The notes beneath the pieces are model-generated. The model had not been told where the DNA came from, did not search any database, and saw only the letters and a program-made list of their open reading frames with translations. The translations under genes and the position numbers were made by a program. From NCBI RefSeq assembly GCF_002086735.1, contig NZ_MVIJ01000051.1, positions 1 through 33,751 on the forward strand: 33,751 nt of DNA, given 5' to 3'. Source of the stretch: Mycobacterium scrofulaceum. Its GTDB lineage: Bacteria > Actinomycetota > Actinomycetes > Mycobacteriales > Mycobacteriaceae. Below, in pieces: positions 8,344-15,619 of this stretch (positions are counted from its first letter, which is position 1; each line of letters starts with the position of its first letter).

Positions 8344-8707
8344 CTCGTGTCTTTCATCGGACTGCGGGAAGCGATTCGCGCACGGCGCGTTGGTAGGCAG
8401 CGTATCGACCATATGATGGCCAAGTTGCGCAGGTGGTGCTGCGGCCGCGCGCAGTCATTGCCAGGAAAGTCACAGCTGTCTGCGGGCTACGCCAGGTTGC
8501 GGACGAAGGTCGAACAGGTACCTTGAATGGCGGCGCGCCGAAACGGCCGCCCGGACGAGTTCGCCGTACCCGGAGAGCGACAAGACGGTGACCGCGGGAT
8601 GCCTGGCGTGCCGGTCAACCGAAACGGTCTGCGAACTTCTCCTCCGTTTAGTTTCGGTCGTCGGGGCATCCTCCGCCGTGAATTGAAACTCGACGAGAGG
8701 ATTTTCG
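8344..8707. promoter_or_regulatory. Divergent promoter region between ureG and the ureohydrolase gene
   Basis: No convincing gene lies in these 364 bp. An 8-bp inverted repeat, ACCGAAAC (8618-8625) and GTTTCGGT (8651-8658), lies 50-90 bp before the ureohydrolase start. GAAAC at 8621 followed by CGAAC at 8632 gives the AC-n9-AC spacing reported for mycobacterial GlnR sites, but that motif carries little information. A short GC-rich stretch near 8408-8418 is dyad-like (CCAT-N3-ATGG). No guanidine-riboswitch core was recognised. Confidence 0.45.
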
Positions 8708-9871
8708 ATGTTCAACCCGTTCGCCGGCCAGGCCGACATCCCCAACCGCGAGGGCGCGTGGGCGCAGCAGGCCGAAGCCGAGCTGTCCACGCGCCGTCAC
8801 CGGGAAGAGATCGACCGGTGCATCAGCCACGGGCTGGAAGCCGCCCCCACGATCAACGACCGCACGCTGTCGACCTTCGCGCGCGGCGAGCTGCCCCACT
8901 TCGCCGGTGAACGCGGGACGTTCCTAAAGGCCCCGTTCCTGGAGGATGTGAACGACGTCGCCGACGCCGAGGTCGCCGTCTTCGGGGCGCCGCTGGACGC
9001 CGGCACGACCTACCGGCCGGGAACGCGGTTCGGGCCGATGGGTATCCGCCGGTCCACCAACCTGTTCGGCACGTACTGCTACGAGCTGGGTGTGGACCTG
9101 CGCGAGCAGCTCAACATCGTCGACATCGGCGACGTGGTCACGATTCCCGCCAACATCGAGAAGTCGTTCGACCAGATCAGCCAGGCCATGGCGCACGTGG
9201 TTTCCAAGGGCGTCTTTCCGGTGGTGCTCGGCGGCGACCACTCGATCGGCTTCCCGACCGTGCGCGGTCTGGCCCCCTACCTGGACGGCAACGTCGGGAT
9301 CATCCATTTCGACCGCCACGTCGACACCCAGGAGACCGACCTCGACGAGCGGATGCACACCACGCCGTGGTTCCACGCCACCAACATCAAGAACGCCCCG
9401 GCCACCAACCTGGTGCAGATCGGGATCGGCGGGTGGCAGGCGCCGCGTGCCGGCGTCCAGGTGGGCCGCCAGCGCGGCAGCACCGTGATCACGGTCGGAG
9501 ACGTCGAGCGCGTCGGGATCGAGAAGGTCGCCGAAATCGCGCTGGAAACGGCGTGGAAAGACGCCAAGGCCGTGTACCTCTCGTTCGACATCGACGTCAT
9601 CGACGCGGGATTCGTTCCCGGCACCGGCTGGCCCGAGCCTGGCGGCCTGCTGCCGCGCGAGGCGCTCAACCTGATCCGGATGATCTCCGAACCGGGGCTG
9701 AACGGCATCGAGGTGGTGGAGTGCTCACCGCCGTATGACTGGGCGGAGCAGACCGCGCTGATGAGCAGCCGGGTCATCCTGGACAGCCTGGCCGTCATGG
9801 TCCGGGCGGGCAAGCTCGGCAAGAAGCCCGCGGCGCTCAAGCGACACGCGTGGGGGCCCTTCTCCGACTGA
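8708..9871 (+). CDS. Ureohydrolase (agmatinase/guanidinase family), possible guanidine hydrolase
   Basis: This 387-aa enzyme has the arginase/agmatinase fold and hydrolyses a guanidino compound to urea plus an amine (or ammonia). All six binuclear-metal ligands are visible: H178 in GGDHS, D202, H204 and D206 in FDRHVDT, and D294 and D296 in SFDIDVID. Oddities are an extra ~85-residue N-terminal region before the catalytic domain, Arg203 where agmatinases usually have Ala (DAHxD), and Trp308 in PGTGWPEPGG where Thr is common. The long N-terminus and altered pocket resemble, in my recollection, Ni-dependent guanidine hydrolases (GdmH type) more than classical agmatinase; the substrate is not proven. 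The start is supported by AGAGG 7 nt upstream. It lies inside the split urease cluster, next to the nickel chaperone gene ureG, and ends in a strong hairpin. Confidence 0.85.
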   Translation: MFNPFAGQADIPNREGAWAQQAEAELSTRRHREEIDRCISHGLEAAPTINDRTLSTFARGELPHFAGERGTFLKAPFLEDVNDVADAEVAVFGAPLDAGTTYRPGTRFGPMGIRRSTNLFGTYCYELGVDLREQLNIVDIGDVVTIPANIEKSFDQISQAMAHVVSKGVFPVVLGGDHSIGFPTVRGLAPYLDGNVGIIHFDRHVDTQETDLDERMHTTPWFHATNIKNAPATNLVQIGIGGWQAPRAGVQVGRQRGSTVITVGDVERVGIEKVAEIALETAWKDAKAVYLSFDIDVIDAGFVPGTGWPEPGGLLPREALNLIRMISEPGLNGIEVVECSPPYDWAEQTALMSSRVILDSLAVMVRAGKLGKKPAALKRHAWGPFSD

Positions 9872-9877
9872 CGTTCC

Positions 9878-9901
9878 GCGTGGGCCTCGCGAGGCCCACG
9901 C
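9878..9901 (+). terminator. Perfect 24-nt palindromic hairpin after the ureohydrolase gene
   Basis: GCGTGGGCCTCG is followed immediately by its exact reverse complement, beginning 7 nt after the stop codon. A stem of up to 12 GC-rich pairs without a U-tract is the common mycobacterial intrinsic-terminator form. It should limit read-through into the PPE genes. Confidence 0.7.
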
Positions 9902-10554
9902 CCCCGACGCCAGCTTCCGCCGGTCCGCCGGTAGAGACCGACGGGCTGAGATCGACCAACGAATTGCTCGTTGGTCATATAGCAAACAATGCTGCGCGCC
10001 ATGGCCGCGATGGTGGCTGCGCCGGATGCCCCGGGCTGGGTTGCCACCCGCCCGGGGCCCGGCGAACGGCCGAGCCGGGTCGCCGCGCGCACTGTTCCGA
10101 CAGCGCCCGGGACGCCGGTTGGCCGCGACTCGCCCCAGAGTGCTTGGTGGAATGGCTCTCTCGCGTCGCCACTCGGCGACGCCGACCGGTCACCCTACGG
10201 GCATCGGAGCCCGACGAAATCCCCTCCAGCTAGCCGGCGCAAGCCGGTCGGCCCCGGTGGCGCTGCCCGCAACCGACCCGGACGCCGCCCGACGCCGGCC
10301 GGCCATTGTCATTCCCAGCAAATTCCCAGCAGTTAACCATGGTTGTTCCAGTTACAACTATGAATATTACCTGTTGTGCGGCAAGGAGACGGCGGTGCGT
10401 CGCTCTGCGCCGCGGTATGGCGATGCGGGCGTTCGGGCGCCCCATCACTGGTGCGCGAGCCATCGCGCACGGAACCGGGGCACCAAGCCGCCGCCCGAGT
10501 CGGGCTCGGGTTCGGCGATTGGGCGCCTGACCGGCTGCTTCTGGGGGTTTTGTA
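9902..10554. other. Long intergenic region before the PPE pair
   Basis: About 650 bp without a supportable gene; open frames here lack family resemblance. It holds a 9-bp inverted repeat at 9954-9976 next to an AT-rich CATATAG, and a strongly AT-rich patch at about 10316-10380. That patch contains ATTCCCAGCA twice, GTTAAC and the palindrome AACCATGGTT. It probably serves as the PPE promoter, with a leader of about 170 nt down to the GTG start. Confidence 0.5.
9954..9976. promoter_or_regulatory. Operator-like inverted repeat
   Basis: GACCAACGA and TCGTTGGTC are perfect 9-bp arms around a 5-nt spacer (ATTGC), followed by CATATAGCAAACAATG. Arm length, spacer and adjacency to an AT-rich element fit a TetR- or GntR-type operator overlapping a promoter. 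No regulator gene is adjacent. Confidence 0.45.
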
Positions 10555-11928
10555 GTGGATTTTGCGGCGTTACCGCCCGAGGTCAACTCCGGGCGGATGT
10601 ATGCGGGCGCGGGGGTGGGTCCCCTGGTGTCCGCGGCGGCGGCCTGGGACGCGCTGGCGGCGGAGCTGAGCTCGGCGGCGGCCTCGTACCGGGCGATCGT
10701 GTCCGAGCTGACGGGCGGGTCGTGGGCGGGCCCGTCGTCCAGCGTGATGGCCGCGGCGGCGGCGCCCTACGTGTCGTGGATGAACATCACCGCGGCGCAG
10801 GCGCAGCAGACGGCCGGCCAGCTGGGGGCCGCCGTGGCGGCCTACGAGGCGGCGTTCGCGGCCACCGTGCCGCCGCCGCAGATCGAGGTCAACCGCGCGT
10901 TGTTGGCGTCGCTGGTGGCCACCAACATCCTCGGGCAGAACACGCCCGCGATCGCGGCCACCGAGGCGCAGTACGCGGAGATGTGGGCCCAGGACGCCAC
11001 GGCCATGTACGGCTACGCCGGAGCGTCCGCGGCGGCGACCCGGCTGACCCCGTTCGCCGCGCCGAAGCAGACCACCAACACGAACGGCACGGCCATGCAA
11101 GCCAACGCCGTCAACCAGGCCGCGCAATCGGCGACCGGGCCCGGCACGCAGTCGGCGCTGAACACCGTGCCCAACATGCTGCAGAACATCTCGGCGGGTT
11201 CGATCGTCAACCCGTCCAACCTGGATCCGGGCCTGGGCAACCTGTTCGGCCCGAGCAGCGGCCCCACGGGCCTCAACGAGCTCACCCAGAACATCGGAAA
11301 CTGGGCCCTGGTCATCAGTGGGCCGCTGTTCACCGCGTCGGGCATCACGCCCCTGATGGGCGGCCTGTACGGGCTCGCGTTGCCCACGGCGGCGGCCGTG
11401 GCCGGCGACGTGTCCCCGGCGGACGCGGGGCTGGGCACCCTGGCCAATTCGCCGGTGTCGGGAAGCCTCGGCAACGCCGGGGTCTCGGCGGGCCTGGGCG
11501 AATCGGCCACCGTCGGCAAGCTGTCGGTGCCGCAGGCGTGGGCGGACTCCCCCGCCGTTCGCCTCGCCAGTAGCGCATCGCCGCTGTCGACGGCCGGGCT
11601 GGGGGGTGTGCCGCAGGCCGAGGCGGCCGCGCCCGGCGGCTTCTTCGGCATCCCCCCGGTGGGCAGTCTGGTCAACGCGCCCAGGGGCGAGCAGACCCGC
11701 GCCCGCTCCGGCGCCGGCCAGAAGGTCGTCCCGACGGGACCGGCCGGGCCGGCGGCCGACGAGCGCGCCCCGGTGCTGGCTCCCGCGCCGCAACGGACAC
11801 GCAAGCATGTCGCCAGCGCGCTCAGCGAACGCGAACGCGAGGAGCTCGAGAAGCTGCGCAAGGAGATCTCCGAAGTGGCGACGGAGCGTGACGCGGCGGC
11901 CCGCCTGATCAAGGAGGCGATGCTGTGA
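10555..11928 (+). CDS. PPE family protein, SVP subfamily (first of tandem pair)
   Basis: This 457-aa PPE protein starts at GTG with MDFAALPPEV, the diagnostic PPE motif at residues 7-9. The conserved ~180-aa PPE domain has the WxG turn (WAG, 57-59) and LTPFAAP at its end. The SVP signature GxxSVPxxW is at 321-329, placing it in the PPE-SVP group. The last ~40 residues are charged and predicted coiled coil (EREREELEKLRKEISEV). Such proteins are exported by ESX-5 type VII secretion, usually with a PE partner; none is adjacent. Some PPE proteins act as outer-membrane nutrient channels, so a role in uptake with the downstream permease is possible but inferred. Its stop overlaps the next PPE start (GTGA). 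Confidence 0.92.
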   Translation: MDFAALPPEVNSGRMYAGAGVGPLVSAAAAWDALAAELSSAAASYRAIVSELTGGSWAGPSSSVMAAAAAPYVSWMNITAAQAQQTAGQLGAAVAAYEAAFAATVPPPQIEVNRALLASLVATNILGQNTPAIAATEAQYAEMWAQDATAMYGYAGASAAATRLTPFAAPKQTTNTNGTAMQANAVNQAAQSATGPGTQSALNTVPNMLQNISAGSIVNPSNLDPGLGNLFGPSSGPTGLNELTQNIGNWALVISGPLFTASGITPLMGGLYGLALPTAAAVAGDVSPADAGLGTLANSPVSGSLGNAGVSAGLGESATVGKLSVPQAWADSPAVRLASSASPLSTAGLGGVPQAEAAAPGGFFGIPPVGSLVNAPRGEQTRARSGAGQKVVPTGPAGPAADERAPVLAPAPQRTRKHVASALSEREREELEKLRKEISEVATERDAAARLIKEAML

Positions 11929-13289
11929 CCGTCGATTTCGCGGCGTTGCCCCCGGAGGTCAATTCCGCCCGGATGTACGCGGGCGCGGGCGCGGGCTCGC
12001 TGGTGACGGCCGCGGCGGCCTGGGAGAAGCTGGCGACCGAGTTGAGTTCGGCCGCGGCCTCGTACCAGGCGATCGTGTCCGAGCTGACCGGCGGCCCCTG
12101 GGTCGGTGCGTCGTCGGGGAACATGGCGGCGGCGGTTGCGCCCTACGTGTCGTGGATGAACACCACCGCGGCGCAGGCCCAGCAGACCGCGGGCCAGCTG
12201 GGCTCGGCCGCCGCGGCCTACGAGGCGGCGTTCGCGGCCACCGTGCCGCCGCCGGAGATCGAGGTGAACCGGGCGTTGTTGGCGTCGCTGGTTTCCACCA
12301 ACGTGCTCGGGCAGAACACCCCCGCGATCGCGGCCACCGAGGCGCAGTACTCCCAGATGTGGGCCCAGGACGCCGCGGCGATGTACGGCTATGCCGGGGC
12401 TTCGGCGGCGGCCACGCAGGTGACGCCGTTCGCCGCGCCGCAGCAGACCACCAACCAGTCCGGGTCGACCAACCAGAACTCGGCGGTGATGAAGGCCATG
12501 GCGACCGGCGGGTCGAACACCACGTCGACGCTGTCGAACATCCCCAACCTGCTGAAGCAGTCGTCGGCGGGATCGTCAGGAACCACCGCCGGGTCGGGGG
12601 GGTCGTTGGTGGACCTGTTCAACAACTTCAGCGAGAACACCATCGGCTACCAGATCCTCTCCGAGGGTCTCAACTTCGACGCCTCCGGTGCACTGTTGAC
12701 CCTCGCGCCGCCGGTGGCCGCGGCCTGGAATCCGTTGGTCGACTCGCTGTCGGCACCGGCGAGCGCGGCGTCCCAGGTGTCGGGGGCGGGTTCGGCACTG
12801 GTGATTTCGTCCGCGCCGGCCGCCTCACCCGGAGTGTCGGCGGGCCTCGGCGAGGCGGCCTCGATCGGCAAGCTGTCGGTCCCGCAGTCGTGGAGCACGT
12901 CCCCGGCGATCCGGCTCGCCGCCACCGCGCTGCCGAGCGCCGGGCTCGACGGCCTGCCGCAGGCCGGCGCAGTCGCACCGGGCTTCTACGGCGGCATGCC
13001 GCCGATGGGCCCGGTGGCCAGCGTGGTCAACGCGCCGCGCGGCGAGCAGGGGCGTCTGCGAGCCGGCGCGCGCCACAAGGTGATTCCCGCGCTGGCCGGC
13101 GAGACCGGCATGCACGACGACCCCGCCGCGCGCTGGGCCGCGACCAATGCGTCCGCCGAGGACGACGGTGCATCCAGCGAACGCGACGAGCTCATCGCAC
13201 TGCGTAAGGCGATGGCCGACTTCACCCGGCAGCGAGACGTCCTCAAGCGCACGGCCGCGACATTGATCAAGGAGGCAACGCAGAAGTAG
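11925..13289 (+). CDS. PPE family protein, SVP subfamily (second of tandem pair)
   Basis: This 454-aa paralogue of the preceding PPE protein is nearly identical to it over the first ~170 residues, with PPE at residues 9-11 and the SYQAIVSELTGGPW segment. It diverges in the Ser/Thr/Asn-rich middle. The SVP motif GKLSVPQSW is at 315-323. The C-terminus again ends in a charged helix (SSERDELIALRKAMADF) and LIKEATQK. The GTG start overlaps the upstream stop by 4 nt, so the two are translated as a coupled pair, possibly forming a heteromer. Recent tandem duplication with central divergence is the simplest origin. Confidence 0.92.
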   Translation: MTVDFAALPPEVNSARMYAGAGAGSLVTAAAAWEKLATELSSAAASYQAIVSELTGGPWVGASSGNMAAAVAPYVSWMNTTAAQAQQTAGQLGSAAAAYEAAFAATVPPPEIEVNRALLASLVSTNVLGQNTPAIAATEAQYSQMWAQDAAAMYGYAGASAAATQVTPFAAPQQTTNQSGSTNQNSAVMKAMATGGSNTTSTLSNIPNLLKQSSAGSSGTTAGSGGSLVDLFNNFSENTIGYQILSEGLNFDASGALLTLAPPVAAAWNPLVDSLSAPASAASQVSGAGSALVISSAPAASPGVSAGLGEAASIGKLSVPQSWSTSPAIRLAATALPSAGLDGLPQAGAVAPGFYGGMPPMGPVASVVNAPRGEQGRLRAGARHKVIPALAGETGMHDDPAARWAATNASAEDDGASSERDELIALRKAMADFTRQRDVLKRTAATLIKEATQK

Positions 13290-13355
13290 CGACACCCGCC
13301 GTCCGCTGGCGGGACTTCACCGGAACTCTCTCGACGACGATTGGAATCAGCGCAG

Positions 13356-14960
13356 ATGTTCTTCACAAAGCCGGCCAAACGGTCCGCGGCGGGTTGGGAA
13401 GGCGATTTGGCCGTCGACTCGAATCCGATTGCGACGCAAGACGAATTGAATACCGCCACCTCGGCGACGAAGCCCGCCGGCGTGCCGGCGGAGAGCACGC
13501 TCGACGACGAGGACCAGGCCCAGCTCAAGGCTCTGGGCTTCCAGTCCGATTTCAAGCGGGACATGAGCCCATGGGCGAACTTCTCGTTGGGCTTCACCTA
13601 CCTCTCACCCGTGGTCGGCATCTACACGGTGTTCGCGTTCGCGCTGGCCACCGCCGGCCCACCGATGATCTGGAGCCTGCTGATCGCCGGCGTCGGACAG
13701 ATGCTGGTCGCGCTGGTCTTCAGCGAGGTGGTGGCGCAGTTCCCCGTGGCCGGTGGCGTCTACCCCTGGGCGCGCCGGTTGTGGGGCCGCAAATGGGCGT
13801 GGATGACCGGGTGGGTCTACATGTTCACGCTGCTGGCGCTGCTCGCGGACGCCGCCTACGGTGCGGGCCCGTACGTGGCAGATGTCTTCGGCTTCAAGCC
13901 TTCTCCGCATGCCACGGTGCTGTGTGCGCTGATCATGCTGGCGCTGGCGACCGTCATCAACCTCACCGGCACCAAGATCCTCGGCTACTTCGCCATCTTC
14001 GGCTTCAGCGCCGAACTGATCGGCGCCATCGTGGTCGGCGTCTGGCTGCTGTGCACGCAGCGCCACCACAACCTCGGCGTGCTGTTCCACAGCTTCGGCG
14101 CCGAGGGCAAGCACAGCTACACGTACGCCTTCCTGGCCGCCAGCCTCATCGCCCTCTACCAGTTCTTCGGCTTCGAGGCCTGCGGCGACGTCGCCGAGGA
14201 GGTCCGCAACCCCGGCGTGCAGATTCCCAAGGCGATGCGCCGCACCATCTACGTCGGCGGGTCGGCGGCCACCTTCGTCTGCCTCAGCCTGATCCTGTCG
14301 GTCACCGACTTCGGCGCGGTGATCAGCGGCAAGGACCCCGATCCGATCGACACCATCCTGAAGACGGCGTTCGGCGGCGTCGGCGCCAAGATCGTGCTCT
14401 GCATCGTGTTGATCTCGTTCGTATCCTGCGCGCTGAGCCTGCAGGCCGCCGCCAGCCGGCTCATCTACTCCTACGGACGCGACGACATGATCGTCGGCTC
14501 CAAGCTGTTGGCGCGCTTCGACCACAAGCGGCACGTGCCGCCCTACTCCCTGCTGATCGCGGTCATCATCCCGGCGGTGCTGATCGTGGGGTCGCTGATC
14601 TCCAGCGACGCGCTGACCAAGCTGGTCAGCTTCGGCTCGGTGGGCGTCTACATCGCCTTCCAGATGGTCGTGCTGGCCGCCCTGCGGGCGCGGATCAAGG
14701 GCTGGGTGCCCACGGGCAAGTACCGGCTGGGCCGGTGGGGAGTGCCCGTCAACATCGGCGCACTGATCTACGGTGTGGCGGCCATCGTCAACCTCGCCTG
14801 GCCGCGCGACTCCCACCAGCCCTGGTACGACGACTACATCATCCTGCTGATGTCGGTGACCATCATCGCCCTGGGCATCCTCTACCTCGCGTTCACCCGG
14901 GCCCACACCAAGAGCGACGCGCCCCACGCCGACGCCATTCCGGAGCCGGCCCGGAAGTAG
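13356..14960 (+). CDS. APC-superfamily permease (amino acid/guanidino-compound type)
   Basis: This is a 12-TM-type inner-membrane transporter of 534 aa from the ATG at 13356; an in-frame TTG 15 nt upstream is an alternative. About 70 polar residues precede the first helix (FSLGFTYLSPVVGIYTVFAFAL). Typical APC features are SLGFTYLSPVVG in TM1, FPVAGGVYPWARRLWG, and the conserved loop GFEACGDVAEEVRNP (272-286). The substrate cannot be deduced. Being 66 bp downstream of the PPE pair and near a ureohydrolase, it may import the guanidino compound or polyamine that the ureohydrolase consumes. Its end converges on ureF. Confidence 0.88.
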   Translation: MFFTKPAKRSAAGWEGDLAVDSNPIATQDELNTATSATKPAGVPAESTLDDEDQAQLKALGFQSDFKRDMSPWANFSLGFTYLSPVVGIYTVFAFALATAGPPMIWSLLIAGVGQMLVALVFSEVVAQFPVAGGVYPWARRLWGRKWAWMTGWVYMFTLLALLADAAYGAGPYVADVFGFKPSPHATVLCALIMLALATVINLTGTKILGYFAIFGFSAELIGAIVVGVWLLCTQRHHNLGVLFHSFGAEGKHSYTYAFLAASLIALYQFFGFEACGDVAEEVRNPGVQIPKAMRRTIYVGGSAATFVCLSLILSVTDFGAVISGKDPDPIDTILKTAFGGVGAKIVLCIVLISFVSCALSLQAAASRLIYSYGRDDMIVGSKLLARFDHKRHVPPYSLLIAVIIPAVLIVGSLISSDALTKLVSFGSVGVYIAFQMVVLAALRARIKGWVPTGKYRLGRWGVPVNIGALIYGVAAIVNLAWPRDSHQPWYDDYIILLMSVTIIALGILYLAFTRAHTKSDAPHADAIPEPARK

Positions 14961-14971
14961 CTGCCGCGCGG

Positions 14972-14994
14972 CGCTTTTCAGGAGACGAAAAGCG
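14972..14994. terminator. Bidirectional hairpin between permease and ureF
   Basis: CGCTTTTC and GAAAAGCG form an 8-bp stem with a 7-nt loop. The structure lies just after the permease stop and includes the ureF stop codon. On the minus strand it ends the ureABCF transcript; on the plus strand it ends the PPE-permease transcript. Termination here would uncouple ureF from ureG. Confidence 0.6.
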
Positions 14995-15613
14995 GCCTTT
15001 CGCGTTCGCTGTGGCGCTGGGCGAGCGTGTCGAGCAGCGGGTCGGACAGGTCGGACAGCCCGGCGGCGGCTTCGGTGGCGGTGCGCTCGCACAGGTCCGC
15101 CAGCCGAAACGTGCACGCCGCCACGTCGGCCGGGTCCAGGGCCAGCAGCCGCTGCGCGGCGGTCGCCGAGCCGGTCATGGTGGTGTAGACGAGCGTCAGG
15201 GCGGTCTGCTCGGGGGCGAGCCCGCTGACGACACCGACCCGCCCGGCCGCGACGGCGAGGTGCGGCTGCGCGCCGATGTCGTCCCAGCGCGCGTCCGGCC
15301 AGACCCGCCGCGCCAGCCGGGCCAGCCCGCGGCCCTGGCTGCGTGACGCTTCGCGGGCGGCCGGTGCGGGGGTGCGGGCATCGGTCTCCAGATCGGCCGC
15401 TTCGGGGCCGAGGTCACCGCGATGGACCGCCGCCGCGATCGAGGCGGTGACCAGGCCGGAACTTCGAATTCGGCGGCGCAGGAACGCTTCCAGCCGGTCC
15501 AGGTCGGTCACCAGCCCGCTGGTGACCGCCTCCTCCACGCCACCGGAATGCACGTGGGCTCCGGCCGGCAGTCGGGAATCGGCCAGGGTGAGCAGCGTCG
15601 CCAGTGCGGACAT
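14978..15613 (-). CDS. ureF: Urease accessory protein UreF
   Basis: This 211-aa protein links UreD to UreG in the nickel-loading complex on apo-urease and acts as the gatekeeper of UreG GTPase activity. The family pattern is clear: LLTLADSRLPAGAHVHSGGVEEAV at the N-terminus, then SRSQGRGLARLARRVWPDARW and the C-terminal LSDPLLDTLAQRHSERERPLFVS. It follows ureC after a 6-bp gap on the same strand. In M. tuberculosis ureG comes next; here ureF is the last gene of its segment, followed by a hairpin and the convergent permease gene. The protein is full length, so the split did not damage it. Confidence 0.93.
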   Translation of the reverse strand: MSALATLLTLADSRLPAGAHVHSGGVEEAVTSGLVTDLDRLEAFLRRRIRSSGLVTASIAAAVHRGDLGPEAADLETDARTPAPAAREASRSQGRGLARLARRVWPDARWDDIGAQPHLAVAAGRVGVVSGLAPEQTALTLVYTTMTGSATAAQRLLALDPADVAACTFRLADLCERTATEAAAGLSDLSDPLLDTLAQRHSERERPLFVS

Positions 15614-15619
15614 GGATCG

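Noticed and set aside
8344..8412. N-terminal extension of UreG to the upstream ATG
   Set aside because: The 23 added residues have no counterpart in UreG proteins, and the start at 8343 gives the normal His-rich N-terminus and length.
8413..8707. Guanidine riboswitch (ykkC or mini-ykkC type) upstream of the ureohydrolase gene
   Set aside because: I looked for the conserved ACGG and GGGA...CCCGGGAG core and for paired ACGR-loop hairpins. Isolated pieces such as CCCGGAGAG and CGGGA occur, but not in the right order or with matching stems.
9960..9975. Remnant of a regulator gene on the minus strand starting MTNEQFVG
   Set aside because: The frame runs through the terminator hairpin into the ureohydrolase antisense strand and shows no DNA-binding motif.
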